From Haloquadratum walsbyi J07HQW2 (GTDB lineage Archaea; Halobacteriota; Halobacteria; Halobacteriales; Haloferacaceae), in contig NZ_KE356561.1 in NCBI RefSeq assembly GCF_000415985.1, positions 2,806,930 through 2,845,949 on the forward strand: a DNA stretch of 39,020 nucleotides, given 5' to 3'. This document shows positions 1 to 9,090 of this stretch, piece after piece. Made by a program: the position numbers and the translations under genes. The notes under the pieces were generated by a model. It was not told where the DNA came from. It did not search any database and worked only from the letters and a program-made list of their open reading frames with translations. Every line of letters begins with the position of its first letter. Position 1 is the stretch's first letter.

Positions 1-1
1 C

Positions 2-97
2 GACAGCGTCAGCATCTTTGCTGAGCTTGACGACACTGCTGACCCAGAGTTGTCCGATATCAGCGCTGCAGTCAATCCACCAAGTACTGATATCTAA
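2..97 (+). CDS. C-terminal fragment of an unknown protein
   Basis: An open frame enters from the left edge and ends at TAA 95-97. The visible 31 residues are acidic and rich in Asp, Ser and Ala (for example FAELDDTADPELSDISAAV), typical of the tail of a soluble haloarchaeal protein. No domain is visible, so no function can be given. The frame is plausible because its composition is haloarchaeal and no stop interrupts it, but the evidence is thin. Confidence 0.45.
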   Translation, partial: DSVSIFAELDDTADPELSDISAAVNPPSTDI

Positions 98-245
98 TCA
101 TAATTCGATTTAACTTGACTATTCGATTTACCGATTGATGTTATATGCCTGAAATCCGTTCAAATCTCCTGTCAGCACCTCTGAATGCCAATAATGGGTT
201 AATAAAAATATCATGTTTGGCGACACGGACACGCTGAATCAATAA

Positions 246-1151
246 TCACCGGAGCAATACCCCTATTCCAACAATCACTGTTATCAACAACAGTGCGTTC
301 AATCCTAACCGTATGGGATTCGTCTCACCCGATGGCGTCGACGCCGAGGTAGGTGTGGATGTCTGCGACTCCCCTATCATCGTCGTTGCTGCTGGCGTGG
401 CGGTCAGAGTTGTTGTTGTCGGGGACGTATCTGTAGATGTAGACGCAGTAGGTGTGGTACTCGGGGTCGGTGTGGTTACACTTGTAGTCTTGTTGATCGG
501 CACCGTCACCGTGCGGGTATTGTCCGCCCGGTCCTCAAGGGTGATTGTCAGATTTTTTTGAGTGCGTGGGATTGTCAGCGTGCGCTCAAACTCGGCGGAT
601 GTGCGACGGATATTAAACCCGCCCAGCGTTTGGCGACCGTTATCTAATCTCCGAACATTGAGTATTTCTTGTCCAGGTGACGCTTGAAATCGGACGAAAT
701 GCGGTTGGGTTGCATCATACACGACTCCCTCAACAGCAATCGTCGTATTATCAATTCGCGTCGTATCGAACTCTCTGAGCGTAGGCGCTGTTGCGTCGTT
801 TACTATTAATTCAAATTCAGTAACATCAATCCCTCTGGACTTCCCAAACGCCCGAACTCGTACTTGTGTGACATTTTTTGTGCCTGCATGTATCGTTTGA
901 TTTTTGAGATTTTCCACCCGGAATATGTCACGATCATCGGTCTGTTGATCTTTATACTCCCGCTCAATCTCAACGTAGTCAACGGACCCACGAATCGTTG
1001 CATTGAGTCGTACCGTACCATTTGACACCTCCACTGTCTCTCCGTCGAGATTGGACTCCGGCGCCTGCCACTCAACCCAAAATGGCGCTCCCGATGTTGA
1101 GGTCACAATGAGGAGTAGCACACACAATACAATGAGTATCCGGCTACTCAT
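246..1151 (-). CDS. Secreted, membrane-anchored surface protein with Thr-rich stalk (hypothetical)
   Basis: A 301-residue protein of no recognised family. Residues 1-22 form a hydrophobic signal sequence (ILIVLCVLLLIV) ending near TSGAP. Residues about 23-215 are a polar, beta-rich ectodomain with several N-x-S/T sequons. Residues about 220-275 are a Thr/Ser/Pro stalk of the kind that is O-glycosylated in haloarchaeal S-layer proteins. The last 22 residues (ALLLITVIVGIGVLLR region) form one membrane segment. It has no PGF motif before that segment, so it does not look like a substrate of the archaeosortase encoded at 18669-19592. It stands alone between AT-rich spacers. A cell-surface role is inferred only from architecture. 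Confidence 0.75.
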   Translation of the reverse strand: MSSRILIVLCVLLLIVTSTSGAPFWVEWQAPESNLDGETVEVSNGTVRLNATIRGSVDYVEIEREYKDQQTDDRDIFRVENLKNQTIHAGTKNVTQVRVRAFGKSRGIDVTEFELIVNDATAPTLREFDTTRIDNTTIAVEGVVYDATQPHFVRFQASPGQEILNVRRLDNGRQTLGGFNIRRTSAEFERTLTIPRTQKNLTITLEDRADNTRTVTVPINKTTSVTTPTPSTTPTASTSTDTSPTTTTLTATPAATTMIGESQTSTPTSASTPSGETNPIRLGLNALLLITVIVGIGVLLR

Positions 1152-1556
1152 GAGTTCGTATCACCGCGACAACCAGAAGTTGTCACTTATACATACTCAG
1201 TTTTATTCTTTGAGACTCTCTGTCAGAACGACTCACACTGATACCGATAGCTCACTGTCTTGATCATAGATACTCACCAGTTCAGATATCAAAGAGCCGT
1301 ATTATACTTAGATATGTAGTATAGTCGTCTACTTATTAATAATTAGTATGCTGCACAATACAGAGTAAACTGATTCATCTGAATATTGAGTATATGCGAT
1401 CGTCACGATGTATCATTTTTATTATTCGATACATGATACTCTTCTTAATTTTGTGATGCCATTATTTCGATTAAACTAGCGACTATCTTTTATTCGCATA
1501 TTGTACATATTGTCTTAATCACGCTTGAGTTATCCATGCACCTACTTATAAATAGT
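1152..1556. other. AT-rich spacer without visible gene
   Basis: About 400 bases between the surface protein, transcribed leftward, and the end of the PLD pseudogene. The stretch is very AT-rich with frequent stops in every frame. I see no tRNA, hairpin or conserved reading frame. The promoter of the surface-protein gene should lie in its left part (about 1152-1220), but no clear TATA element can be singled out. Confidence 0.5.
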
Positions 1557-2790
1557 CTAGCAACGATCCGAGAGAACAGCTGAGTACAATGCGTATCCCG
1601 CGATAATGACCGTTGCAAAGGCACATAGTGCGAGTATCAGCGGTACATACTCCGGCTCTTCTCAAGTATTGACTCCTCTGCGAGATATCGTATCAGTTTG
1701 CTCATACCCTTGCCAGTCGGCTGCGAAAACACGACTGTATTATGTTGCTGGGTCATCCACAATGAGTTTGAGCACGACTTCGCGGTTTTCAGTTTCTGCA
1801 TGCTCATTTCAATTAAGACTTCCAACAAGAGAGACGTGATCGTCGGTAATTGCACCTTTTGCATGGATCTTCCCGAAGTGATCACCGGAGTCAACAATCT
1901 GTGCACGAATTGGAAGTCCAGTTGCATTCAACTCAGACGTGCGACTCACGACAGCGCGATCTTTATCAGTATCATGCCATCCCCATGAGAGCAACAATCG
2001 TACATGGATTCTACGTTTCGTCGCATCAACAAGTACATAAAAATAGGGTCCTGGCATGTTCACTCGCGGGCTAACAACGTCAATATCCTTTCCAGTGGGG
2101 TATCAATACGATTTCGAACAGCCTCACCCGCACCTGGCGCAGTGAGGACACGAACTTCATCGACAGTAATCATCTCTGCATCGAACTATGTTGGATACTG
2201 TCCGGTCGTCGGAAGTACCTCATCGAATACAATATCTGTCCGCGCTTGAGATCATAGGACTACATCATAGCCTGTACTGTCGTGTTCAAAATAGATATTA
2301 GCTCGGTTGCAGTACCACCTGAATCAACATGCACTCCCCATCCACAGCTATTGTGACCACCGGTCCCGGCTAGTTTCTAGTTTTCCGAAAGCACAATAAC
2401 AGTGTTATCGATAACGGCGTACTTCGGGGGATGATGTGCAAACCGTGCCGGCGTGCCAGTGAGTAATTGAACCACTATCCCATCATGACTTAGTCGATTA
2501 AGCTGGGTCTGTTGTGCGGTTGAGAGTCCACCAACTGGTAACCCTTCAACAAGATCTGGACGCGTACCCCGGGATCTGTAGCCGCGAGAAGCGCGTCAGT
2601 TACATCTGGTGACGCATACGTGTATCCCGCTAACAGAATCCGCCCATTTGCTGATTAAATCGCACTCAATGGTGCATCCGGTGCATCTGGAAGAACGAGT
2701 GCTGTTACTTCAGCGGATTCCTGTCAGAGTGACTGATCGAAGCTCAACACCACGCGGTAGCTATTCCGTGCTCGTCGTGTTGAGTCGCTC
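1557..2790 (-). pseudogene. Decayed phospholipase D-family (HKD) envelope nuclease
   Basis: Read leftward and allowing at least two frame changes (near 2100 and 2540), the region reconstructs most of a haloarchaeal two-HKD PLD-superfamily protein. In order: a linker segment (EVTALVLPDAPDAP), ILLAGYTYASPDVTDALL, VEGLPVGG, a first HKD-like motif (HHPPKYAVIDN), WGVHVDSGG, then ITVDEVRVLTAPGAGEAV, LLLSWGWHDTDKDRAVVS, and a second HKD motif (IHAKGAITDDHVSLVGSLN). The C-terminus is a membrane segment (YVPLILALCAFATVIIAGY) ending at TAG 1559-1557. At least six in-frame stops interrupt it, for example after GSLN where family members have Trp (TGG to TGA). Family members are predicted nucleases or phosphodiesterases anchored outside the cell. 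The 5' limit is uncertain because the N-terminal part is too eroded to define. Confidence 0.8.
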
Positions 2791-2825
2791 ACCCTCCGCC
2801 GCATTCGAACATGTTACCTCATGAA

Positions 2826-3176
2826 CACGCTCAGGATTTCTCCGCGTTTGCGCGGAGGAGGATGTTAAGAGGTAATGATGAGGTAGTAGCATTCGTCGAT
2901 AGCTTGGCGGTATGTAGATACGTGCTGGTCTCATTTCCGCAAATGGACACGAGGTTTTACATATTATCTGTATGAGTGAGGGCAAGACTGAGATTCAACC
3001 ATGAGACCTATGATAGTAGTTCTCAAATAGATATCCAGATCATTCTTAAAGTAACTCAGCAGTAATGACTCCGTGGGCACACTGCTCATATCTGTCGAGT
3101 GATGGTACATTTTATATCGATGAGATCATATATTCGCCCGATGCCGTGGAGACCTGATTGGCGGCTCAGTTGGCAC
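2826..3176. other. Spacer with orphan transposon end
   Basis: About 350 bases between the upstream end of the PLD pseudogene and the stop of the HEAT-repeat gene. Apart from the hairpin structure at 2828-2868, which is listed separately, I see no coding signal. Short frames here have no haloarchaeal composition. Confidence 0.5.
2828..2868 (+). mobile_element. Orphan IS200/IS605 (IS1341-type) right-end hairpin
   Basis: A perfect 7-bp stem CTCCGCG (2840-2846) / CGCGGAG (2851-2857) with a TTTG loop is followed directly by GAGGATGTTAAG. A GC-rich hairpin followed by GAGGATGTCAA-like sequence is what I know as the right end of haloarchaeal tnpB-type elements. No tnpB reading frame is recognisable to its left, where the DNA instead reads as the PLD pseudogene on the other strand. 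It is therefore an orphan end, either a remnant or a small non-autonomous derivative. Confidence 0.5.
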
Positions 3177-4505
3177 TCAGCCAGAGGCGGTATCGAGTGC
3201 ATCTGCGGCCCGTTTAGCTTCATGTTGAATAAGATATGATCGCTCATCGATGTGCTCTGCAGCTGTTTGAAGCGCACGTTGTGTTCCAATCTGTCGGAGC
3301 GCCCACGCAGCAGCAGCACGGACATCATCGCTTTCGTCGGTGTGAAGAGCTTTCCCAAGTGGCTGGATAGCTCGCGTATCTCCAATGAGTCCGAGTGCAC
3401 GTGCAGCGTATGGTCTAACATTTTCATTTTCCATCATGAGCTTGTTCGCGAGCGGCTGTGTTGCCTCCGGTGAGCCGATCTCACCAAGCGCCTGGAACGT
3501 TACCTTTTGTAGTCCTGGGTCAGAGTCTTCATCAATATACTCTCTTAGCGTCTCAACAGCATCTGTTGCTCCAGACCCCATTCGACCAAGTGCTTTGACA
3601 GCTGCTTCCTCACGCCGCTGTGCGAGTTCATGCATTTCATCGAATGCGGCAGGATCAGCCATTCGAGTAAGCGCGTCCATACAATGATTCTGCATGAACT
3701 CCGACTGAAGATTGTCTTTGGCGAGAAGAATCATATCTACGCGCCCTCTGCTTTCCCACTCTTTGAGTGCAGACCACTCCGGTGGAAAGTCCTTGTAATG
3801 TCCGAGCACGTCATAATATCCCTCAGCCATTAGCTTCTCATTTACGTCGAGATCATCCCATTCTTCAGCATTTTCAAGATTCTCACTGATCGTCTCGGCG
3901 GTCTCAATCAATGCTTCAATCGTCGCTGCATCCTCATCAGCATCAAGACCCTCATCAGCAATCGCACTCGCGCAACCGTTGAGCTGCGCAATGAGTTCCA
4001 CCTCTCCATCACTGCTATGCTCATCTTCATCGACACTCGTGTCTGTGTTCTCCGATGGTGTCTCGACACTGATTGAACCTGAGATTGTCTCAGCAATATC
4101 CTCACGTGTTTCATCAACAGCGTCAGTGACCGTGCTCAAGCCAGTTGCAGTCCAGCGTGTTTCCTCAATTGTTTTCATGACTTCCTCAAGCTGTTCGAGT
4201 ATATCACTTGCGTATGGACCGCGCTGGGTATCGAGTGCTGACTCAAGATCTTCGATCCGACTCTCAAGCTCATCAGTCGGATCCTCTTCATCATTATCAG
4301 GCTTCGGGAGCGTCGACGCCTCAAGATCATCTGTGACTGCGGTGAGTGTTGTCTCAATTTCATCAAGTGCTGATTCGGTCTCAGCAGCCTCAAGTGTGGA
4401 CTCGACATCATCAAGACGACTCATCACACTCTCAGGTGTCACAGATATCGACCCATTGGAGTCGGGAGTATCATCAGTAACTGTTTCGTCATCCTCATCA
4501 CTCAT
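3177..4505 (-). CDS. HEAT-repeat protein with acidic coiled-coil N-terminal region
   Basis: A 442-residue cytoplasmic protein. Residues 1 to about 215 are very acidic, Ser/Thr-rich and heptad-like (VMSRLDDVESTLEAAETES; ESRIEDLESALD), suggesting coiled coils. Residues about 255-440 contain at least four HEAT/PBS-lyase-type repeats, recognised by the pattern A-x-x-A-L-x-x-IG (AVKALGRMGS, TFQALGEIGS, AARALGLIGD, AAWALRQIGT). Such repeats form helical solenoids that bind other proteins. No catalytic residues are evident, and a phycobilin lyase role is excluded by the organism. It is monocistronic, with its ATG at 4505. The specific partner is unknown. Confidence 0.8.
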   Translation of the reverse strand: MSDEDDETVTDDTPDSNGSISVTPESVMSRLDDVESTLEAAETESALDEIETTLTAVTDDLEASTLPKPDNDEEDPTDELESRIEDLESALDTQRGPYASDILEQLEEVMKTIEETRWTATGLSTVTDAVDETREDIAETISGSISVETPSENTDTSVDEDEHSSDGEVELIAQLNGCASAIADEGLDADEDAATIEALIETAETISENLENAEEWDDLDVNEKLMAEGYYDVLGHYKDFPPEWSALKEWESRGRVDMILLAKDNLQSEFMQNHCMDALTRMADPAAFDEMHELAQRREEAAVKALGRMGSGATDAVETLREYIDEDSDPGLQKVTFQALGEIGSPEATQPLANKLMMENENVRPYAARALGLIGDTRAIQPLGKALHTDESDDVRAAAAWALRQIGTQRALQTAAEHIDERSYLIQHEAKRAADALDTASG

Positions 4506-4560
4506 ATATCGAGTTATCTATTTGTACTCAAAAAGAGCGTTTCCCTTCTGTCCGCAGTCT

Positions 4561-5013
4561 TTACACATCATCCAGTGACTTCGCAATCGAGAGATTAGGT
4601 ATATCAAACGCTGTTGGACGACATACTCCAACAATAACTTCGAGTGTGTCAACGAATCGCAAACCCGGGTAGTTGACATATCCGTTGTCATCAATGGCGG
4701 CAGCAACAGCCCCATGCACAGCAGTTGAATCAATAGCACATGCTTCACATGTGTCCTGAGTGATGATCAAATCCGGACTGAATGTCGCAAGTGTGTCGAT
4801 ATCGAGATCATACGCACTTCCCTCAATTGACTGCATCTGTGAATCAATCTCGCTAGCAGACTGATCGGGACCACGCTCAAATGGTGTGCTCGTGAGCGAT
4901 GGTAACTCATGCACTGATGGTAGATGATCATAATTACGTGAAATATCAACAGGCTCGACACTGAGCGAAGTGAGCATCTCCGTTGCCGACAGAGGAAGTG
5001 AAATAATGCACAC
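4561..5013 (-). pseudogene. BtuF-like cobalamin/metal-chelate binding protein with central deletion
   Basis: A 150-residue open frame from GTG 5013. Its first ~100 residues match the N-terminal lobe of the haloarchaeal BtuF/FepB-type helical-backbone binding proteins (ISLPLSATEMLTSLSVEP, DLDIDTLATFSPDLIITQ, CEACAIDSTAV). The last ~45 residues (YVNYPGLRFVDTLEVIVG, RPTAFDIP) match the extreme C-terminus of the same family. Family members are roughly 300 residues, so the middle (the rest of the N lobe, the backbone helix and most of the C lobe) is missing, with both ends in frame. No transporter genes adjoin. It is probably a deleted pseudogene that happens to have stayed open. A functional mini-protein is possible but unlikely, because the ligand cleft would be lost. 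It is divergent from dpsA, 133 bases away. Confidence 0.75.
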
Positions 5014-5146
5014 ACATCATTGGGATACATCTGTCGGAAAATATGCACTGAATAGTGATATAAAATTGATACTTGTTTCGATAACAGAAAATGATTTTAT
5101 CGATGCCAAAAACATTAAGTTGGTCGCAGTCCAATATATATATACA

Positions 5147-5695
5147 ATGAGCACGCAACAGACGGTTCGACTACAAGCTGACGAGGTTGAGGGTAGTGAG
5201 GCACTTCGAATTGATTCAGAACGTGCATCACAATTAGTTGATGCGCTGAATACGGATCTTGCGGCAACGCAAATGCTGTATCATCAGCTCAAAAAGCATC
5301 ACTGGAACGTCGAGGGTGCAGAATTCCGTGATCTGCATTTATTCCTTGGCGAAGCTGCTGATGAGGCTGAGGAGTTCGCTGATGAACTTGCAGAACGTGC
5401 GCAAGCACTCGGTGGTGCACCGGTCTCAAGTCCATCAGCTATTTCAGAGCAATCACCAGTCGAAGCTGAGGATGAGAATGTCTACGACATTCGGACATCG
5501 CTCGCAAACGATATGCAGATGTACGGTGACATGATTGAGATGCTTCGGGATCATGTTGCACTCGCAGAACGGCTTAATGATCCAACGACAGCACACATGC
5601 TGAGAGAAAATCTTATCGAAGTCGAAGACGCTGCCCACCACATCGAACACTATCTCGAAGATGATACACTTGTTGTCGAATCAGCGATGCAGTAA
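5147..5695 (+). CDS. dpsA: DpsA, DNA-protecting ferritin-like protein
   Basis: Dps-family iron-storage and DNA-protection protein: it oxidises Fe(II) with peroxide and stores iron in a dodecameric shell, limiting Fenton damage. The chosen ATG at 5147 gives 182 residues, the length I know for Halobacterium DpsA. Starting further upstream would add about 59 residues of non-homologous sequence. Ferritin-like helices are clear: LYHQLKKHHWNVEG (residues about 44-57, with the ferroxidase-site His-Trp region), then the acidic helix GEAADEAEEFADELAERAQ, the loop LGGAPVSSPSAI, and C-terminal HIEHYLEDD. A TATA-like ATATATATA lies just before the ATG, too close to act as the TATA box of a leaderless message. 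Iron- or peroxide-dependent control is expected from the family but not visible here. Confidence 0.93.
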   Translation: MSTQQTVRLQADEVEGSEALRIDSERASQLVDALNTDLAATQMLYHQLKKHHWNVEGAEFRDLHLFLGEAADEAEEFADELAERAQALGGAPVSSPSAISEQSPVEAEDENVYDIRTSLANDMQMYGDMIEMLRDHVALAERLNDPTTAHMLRENLIEVEDAAHHIEHYLEDDTLVVESAMQ

Positions 5696-5858
5696 GCTGC
5701 ATTCATTTCGATACTTCTGTAAACCTCTTCAGCGACCGTTGGAGTGACCGTATACTACACTTATTCTCTTGTTTTATTATCTGGGTAGTGACGAGTATAC
5801 GCTGAAGAAACCAATTAAGAAATCAATCAAAAGATCAATTATTTACTGTCACAATCGA

Positions 5859-6041
5859 CTACCGCTCGAGTGATTCGGTGAGTGTCGCATCGCACGCGAT
5901 CCATGCATCAGCATACCCATCTTCGGCAAACACGAATCGATCAGGTGACGTTTGGTGTGCTGACACACGGTTAGTTGCTGATTCAATATTCTCATCCTCG
6001 TTTCGTTCTCTACTACTGTCCGGTGACTCCGACTGACTCAT
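5859..6041 (-). CDS. Small acidic haloarchaeal protein (hypothetical)
   Basis: A 60-residue protein with a low-complexity polar N-terminal half (about 1-28) and a more ordered C-terminal half reading FVFAEDGYADAWIACDATL. The latter resembles a short motif found in small haloarchaeal proteins of unknown function that end in a Trp-containing strand. It has no Cys pair and no membrane segment. It stands alone between dpsA and the next hypothetical gene. The start ATG at 6041 is the only sensible one. No function can be given. Confidence 0.6.
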   Translation of the reverse strand: MSQSESPDSSRERNEDENIESATNRVSAHQTSPDRFVFAEDGYADAWIACDATLTESLER

Positions 6042-6298
6042 GTACCATCTTATGATATTCGGGGCGATTAAACGCTTTTGGTCAGCCTAAAAAATATGTC
6101 TCGATAAGCCCCACGACGTGATTGATATACTACTGCTATCACTTCCAATGGAGTGAATAATCAATTTCTGATGACATTGGTGGCTAAACGATGTACTATC
6201 GACGATGTCCCACAACCTCACGATACCTGAGTGGTCGAATATATTCCATTGTATCAGACGGCGCAAGTTTTTGTCGCTTCGGACGCTAATACAGGTAT

Positions 6299-7303
6299 AT
6301 GTCGGATCGCAAGCCTAGGAATAAAGATGACACAGATGACCTCGCTGTGCTTCTTGATGATCTCAATGCAACCCTTTCAGCACTTGAAGAGGCGGTAGAT
6401 GATGAGGAATCATCAACTCGCTCGTCACAGGCAGGTCAGAATCGAAACAACACCTCTCGTGACTCTCAGGTCCGAAGAACGGACACCCCGCAGACAGACA
6501 GTACCCGCGGTGATGATGATGGACAGTCATCAATTGGCAATGTCTTTCGATTTACAGAGGAATACACGCTCCCGGCGCTGATTTCGGTGCTTGAAACAAC
6601 AATTGAATCACTTGAGTTACTTCGTGGTGTGCTTCGATTCGTTGATCCTGAACAATCGGCGTTTAGTCAGCAAAACCGAAGACAAAATAGACAGAGGCGA
6701 GGGCAATCTCCTCGTCGCGACCCAGTTTCGGCAGTCGGTCGTGAAGCACTCTCTGGGCTTGATCGCGCGCTTTCAGAAATAGAGGAGACACTCGCGGCTG
6801 ACAATGACCAATCACTCTCAAGTGATCGCGTCCCGCGTGATCTGCTTGCTGACGCACGTGATCTCTCCGCAGAGGTTGCTGACCGGCTTGGCGATGCTCA
6901 AAATGGATCTGAACGCCGACGTGAGAGAACAAATCGTGGGACTTCTCGTAATCGTCCGGATGCTACAACAAGACAGGAGCCTCAGCAGAGCAGAGACACG
7001 ACAACGACTACTGACGATGGAACTCAACGTAACGATACTGCTGTAACAATCAATGTCGACAGTCCTCGTGAGGATGATGGTAACAAAAACACCGACCCTT
7101 CTAGCACCACTCATCCGGATTCAACAACAATGGATGAGAACTCTTCATCTGACTCTGAGTCTGGTTCAGTTGACGTTGATGTTGAGTCAGAACTAGCATC
7201 AATCAAGGATACTGTTGACCCGGATGAGCGGTTTATTGACACCGATGCCGACAGTGACGCCGCGAGTGATAATGACGATGACGACAGCAGCGATAATATA
7301 TAA
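6299..7303 (+). CDS. DUF7547-like haloarchaeal protein with helical core and acidic tails
   Basis: A 334-residue soluble protein. It has a conserved N-terminal helix (DDLAVLLDDLNATLSALEE, residues 12-30), a disordered Arg/Asp/Gln linker, and a conserved hydrophobic helical segment at residues about 80-120 (FTEEYTLPALISVLETTI, LELLRGVLRFVDP). A further helical region follows (SALDRALSEIEETLA type; RDLLADARDLSAEVADRL). The tail is a very long Asp/Ser/Thr run ending in DVDVESELASIKDTVD and poly-Asp. The core matches what I recall as a haloarchaea-only family (DUF7547); its function is unknown. The extended low-complexity parts are longer than usual for the family. Monocistronic, ATG 6299. Confidence 0.75.
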   Translation: MSDRKPRNKDDTDDLAVLLDDLNATLSALEEAVDDEESSTRSSQAGQNRNNTSRDSQVRRTDTPQTDSTRGDDDGQSSIGNVFRFTEEYTLPALISVLETTIESLELLRGVLRFVDPEQSAFSQQNRRQNRQRRGQSPRRDPVSAVGREALSGLDRALSEIEETLAADNDQSLSSDRVPRDLLADARDLSAEVADRLGDAQNGSERRRERTNRGTSRNRPDATTRQEPQQSRDTTTTTDDGTQRNDTAVTINVDSPREDDGNKNTDPSSTTHPDSTTMDENSSSDSESGSVDVDVESELASIKDTVDPDERFIDTDADSDAASDNDDDDSSDNI

Positions 7304-7523
7304 CCTAAATGAATGCTGAAGGCTGAGTGATCCAAAGTCTACTTGTGAGCGATTGTCTCTATACAGACTATTTGCTGATATACCGGATATATCTGTTTAC
7401 TTTCTCAGAACTCTGGGTCTGATGTAGATCACCATATACAAGATTTCACGATTCAGAGGAGTATCAGTTAGTCTAGATAGTATAATATATTCCACTCACT
7501 GTGTATATCTTAGTTATCACCAC

Positions 7524-7946
7524 TCAGGTTGGCTTGAATCGATACCCACCACATGTCCGTGAGTATGGTTCACGGATCCCAGCAGTCGCGTCACGTAATT
7601 CTGAAACGTAGACTGGCTCCACGCGATCGCCAGTCGTTATTTCGGCTGTCGTCACCTGCCCGATTGCCCGTACTGACTCATCATCACTCTCAAATTCGAC
7701 AATCGTGAGAGCGTTTGGCTCGCGAGCACCAGGTGGTGTTGCCGTTGCTTTCGTCCATGTAACTACCTCTGCAGTACACTCGAGTAAATTAACCGTATCT
7801 ACCGGCTCATTACCCAGCCCCAACGTGTGTTCAGGGTACTACAGACTCCCATCAGCGTGTTTGACAGCTGTCAACTCTGATTGATCTCTCTCAGCGCTGA
7901 TCGCATCCATGTCTACATCTGAATCAGCGTCGTTCTCACCACTCAC
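7524..7946 (-). pseudogene. Broken OB-fold (DUF35-type) acyl-CoA-associated protein
   Basis: The frame begins at GTG 7946, which overlaps the thiolase stop (GTGA), and runs 141 codons to 7524 with one in-frame TAG at about codon 30. After the stop it reads as a DUF35 OB-fold domain: CTAEVVTWTKATATPPGARE, ALTIVEFESDDESVRAIGQV, GDRVEPVYVSELRD, ending GGYRFKPT. The family partners thiolase-like acyl-CoA enzymes, and its N-terminal zinc ribbon is absent here. The single stop and overlap with a thiolase carrying two stops show that the pair died together. Re-initiation downstream of the stop could still make the OB-fold part (about 99 residues from 7823), but no start signal supports that. Confidence 0.75.
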
Positions 7947-8870
7947 TGTGCATCCTCTAAGCTTGTTGTTGTCACACAGTTCCCGAATCCACCACCATTA
8001 GATGCAAGTCCAGTTTCAGTCTTAAGTTGTCGAGCTCCAGCATCGCCGGTTACCTGTTGATAAATCTCATATACCTGTGCAACCCCGGAGGCACCGAGTG
8101 GATGTCCTTTTAATTTCAATCCGCTAGACGTGTTGATTGGCAATGCACCACCATGTGTGGTCACTCCATCACCAACCGCTTTCCAGCCAGTCCCTTTCTC
8201 AAAGAATCCGAGATCCTCTAGTTGGAGAAAATCAAGAATAGTGAACATATCATGTAACTCGGCGACATCAACGTCCTCAGACGTAATCTCAACCATTTCA
8301 TACGCGTCGTTTGATGAGTCAACAACACCACCCATCGTTGTCGGGTCATCGCGTTCATGTACAACATGGGTATCAGTATCAGTTGCACCTCCGATCCCAC
8401 TTACGACAACGTATGTGTCGGTGTGCTCCTCGGCGACCGACCCTGGGCAGGATAATAACCCAGCAGATCCCTCGGTAATTGGACAAAAGTCGTACAGACG
8501 GAGGGGGTCGGCAACAATCGACGATTCAAAAACTGTCTCAAGATGAACCTTTTCACGAAACTACGCGTGTGGATTATCGACACCGTTGCGATAGTTTTTG
8601 ACTGCCACCTTGCCAAGTGAGTCTCGAGGTGCGTCATACATTTCAAGATACAACCAAGCCGTTAGACCAGCGAATGATGGAAGTGTTACTCCATGTTTCT
8701 ATTCAACAGGATGTTAGTGGTGCAATCACATCTGTTGCCTCAGCAGTTGTGCGATGTGTCATCTTCTCACCACCAACAAGCAATGTTAATGCTGGTGCAT
8801 CGGAAGCAATGGACTGCCATACAACATAACTGCCACACGTTCCATGCTACAACCGGAACCGGCGGTCATA
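7943..8870 (-). pseudogene. Broken thiolase (acetyl-CoA C-acyltransferase family)
   Basis: Read leftward, one continuous frame from about 8720 to TGA 7945-7943 reconstructs the C-terminal two thirds of an archaeal thiolase: HGVTLPSFAGLTAWLYLE, GKVAVKNYRNGVDNPHA, PLRLYDFCPITEGSAGLL, VVVSGIGGATDT, then DVDVAELHDMFTILDFLQLE, the active-site loop GHPLGASGVAQVYE and FGNCVTT. Two in-frame TAG codons replace expected residues (before KHGVTL and after NPHA), and a frameshift near 8715 separates the upstream part (LLVGGEKMTHRTTAEATDVI and a degenerate active-site Cys region). The N-terminal ~80 residues are not recognisable. The enzyme would have condensed or cleaved acyl-CoA with the OB-fold partner. 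The 5' limit is approximate. Confidence 0.85.
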
Positions 8871-9090
8871 CATTCGTTGTCCTCTGTGTGACGTTTCTTA
8901 CCCAATCTCACTACTATCATTTCGAGCGTTGGCTGGTTCTCTCATCATTATGTCGTGGTTTGGAGCATACTCCTGTTAATTTATTTTATCCTACTCACGT
9001 TGTGGGTGAATCTCTCCTCAACTCGATTTATTATGATGACTTTTTGTATTATCTCGAAGCGTTTACACATATGTCGGTCACACAGCCGAT

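Noticed and set aside
3979-4578. Long Ser/Val-rich open frame on the plus strand opposite the HEAT-repeat gene
   Set aside because: It is the antisense of an acidic, Ser/Thr-rich coding region, which naturally leaves the opposite strand open. Its composition is not haloarchaeal and it has no domain.
4970-5146. Upstream extension of dpsA to an earlier ATG
   Set aside because: The extra 59 residues are not ferritin-like, overlap the divergent BtuF-like gene, and the 182-residue form matches the known DpsA length.
1557-8870. In-frame TAG/TGA codons as read-through sites for pyrrolysine or selenocysteine
   Set aside because: The stops co-occur with frameshifts and missing termini, TGA and TAA are also used, and no stem-loop of the selenocysteine type is visible. 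Decay explains them better.
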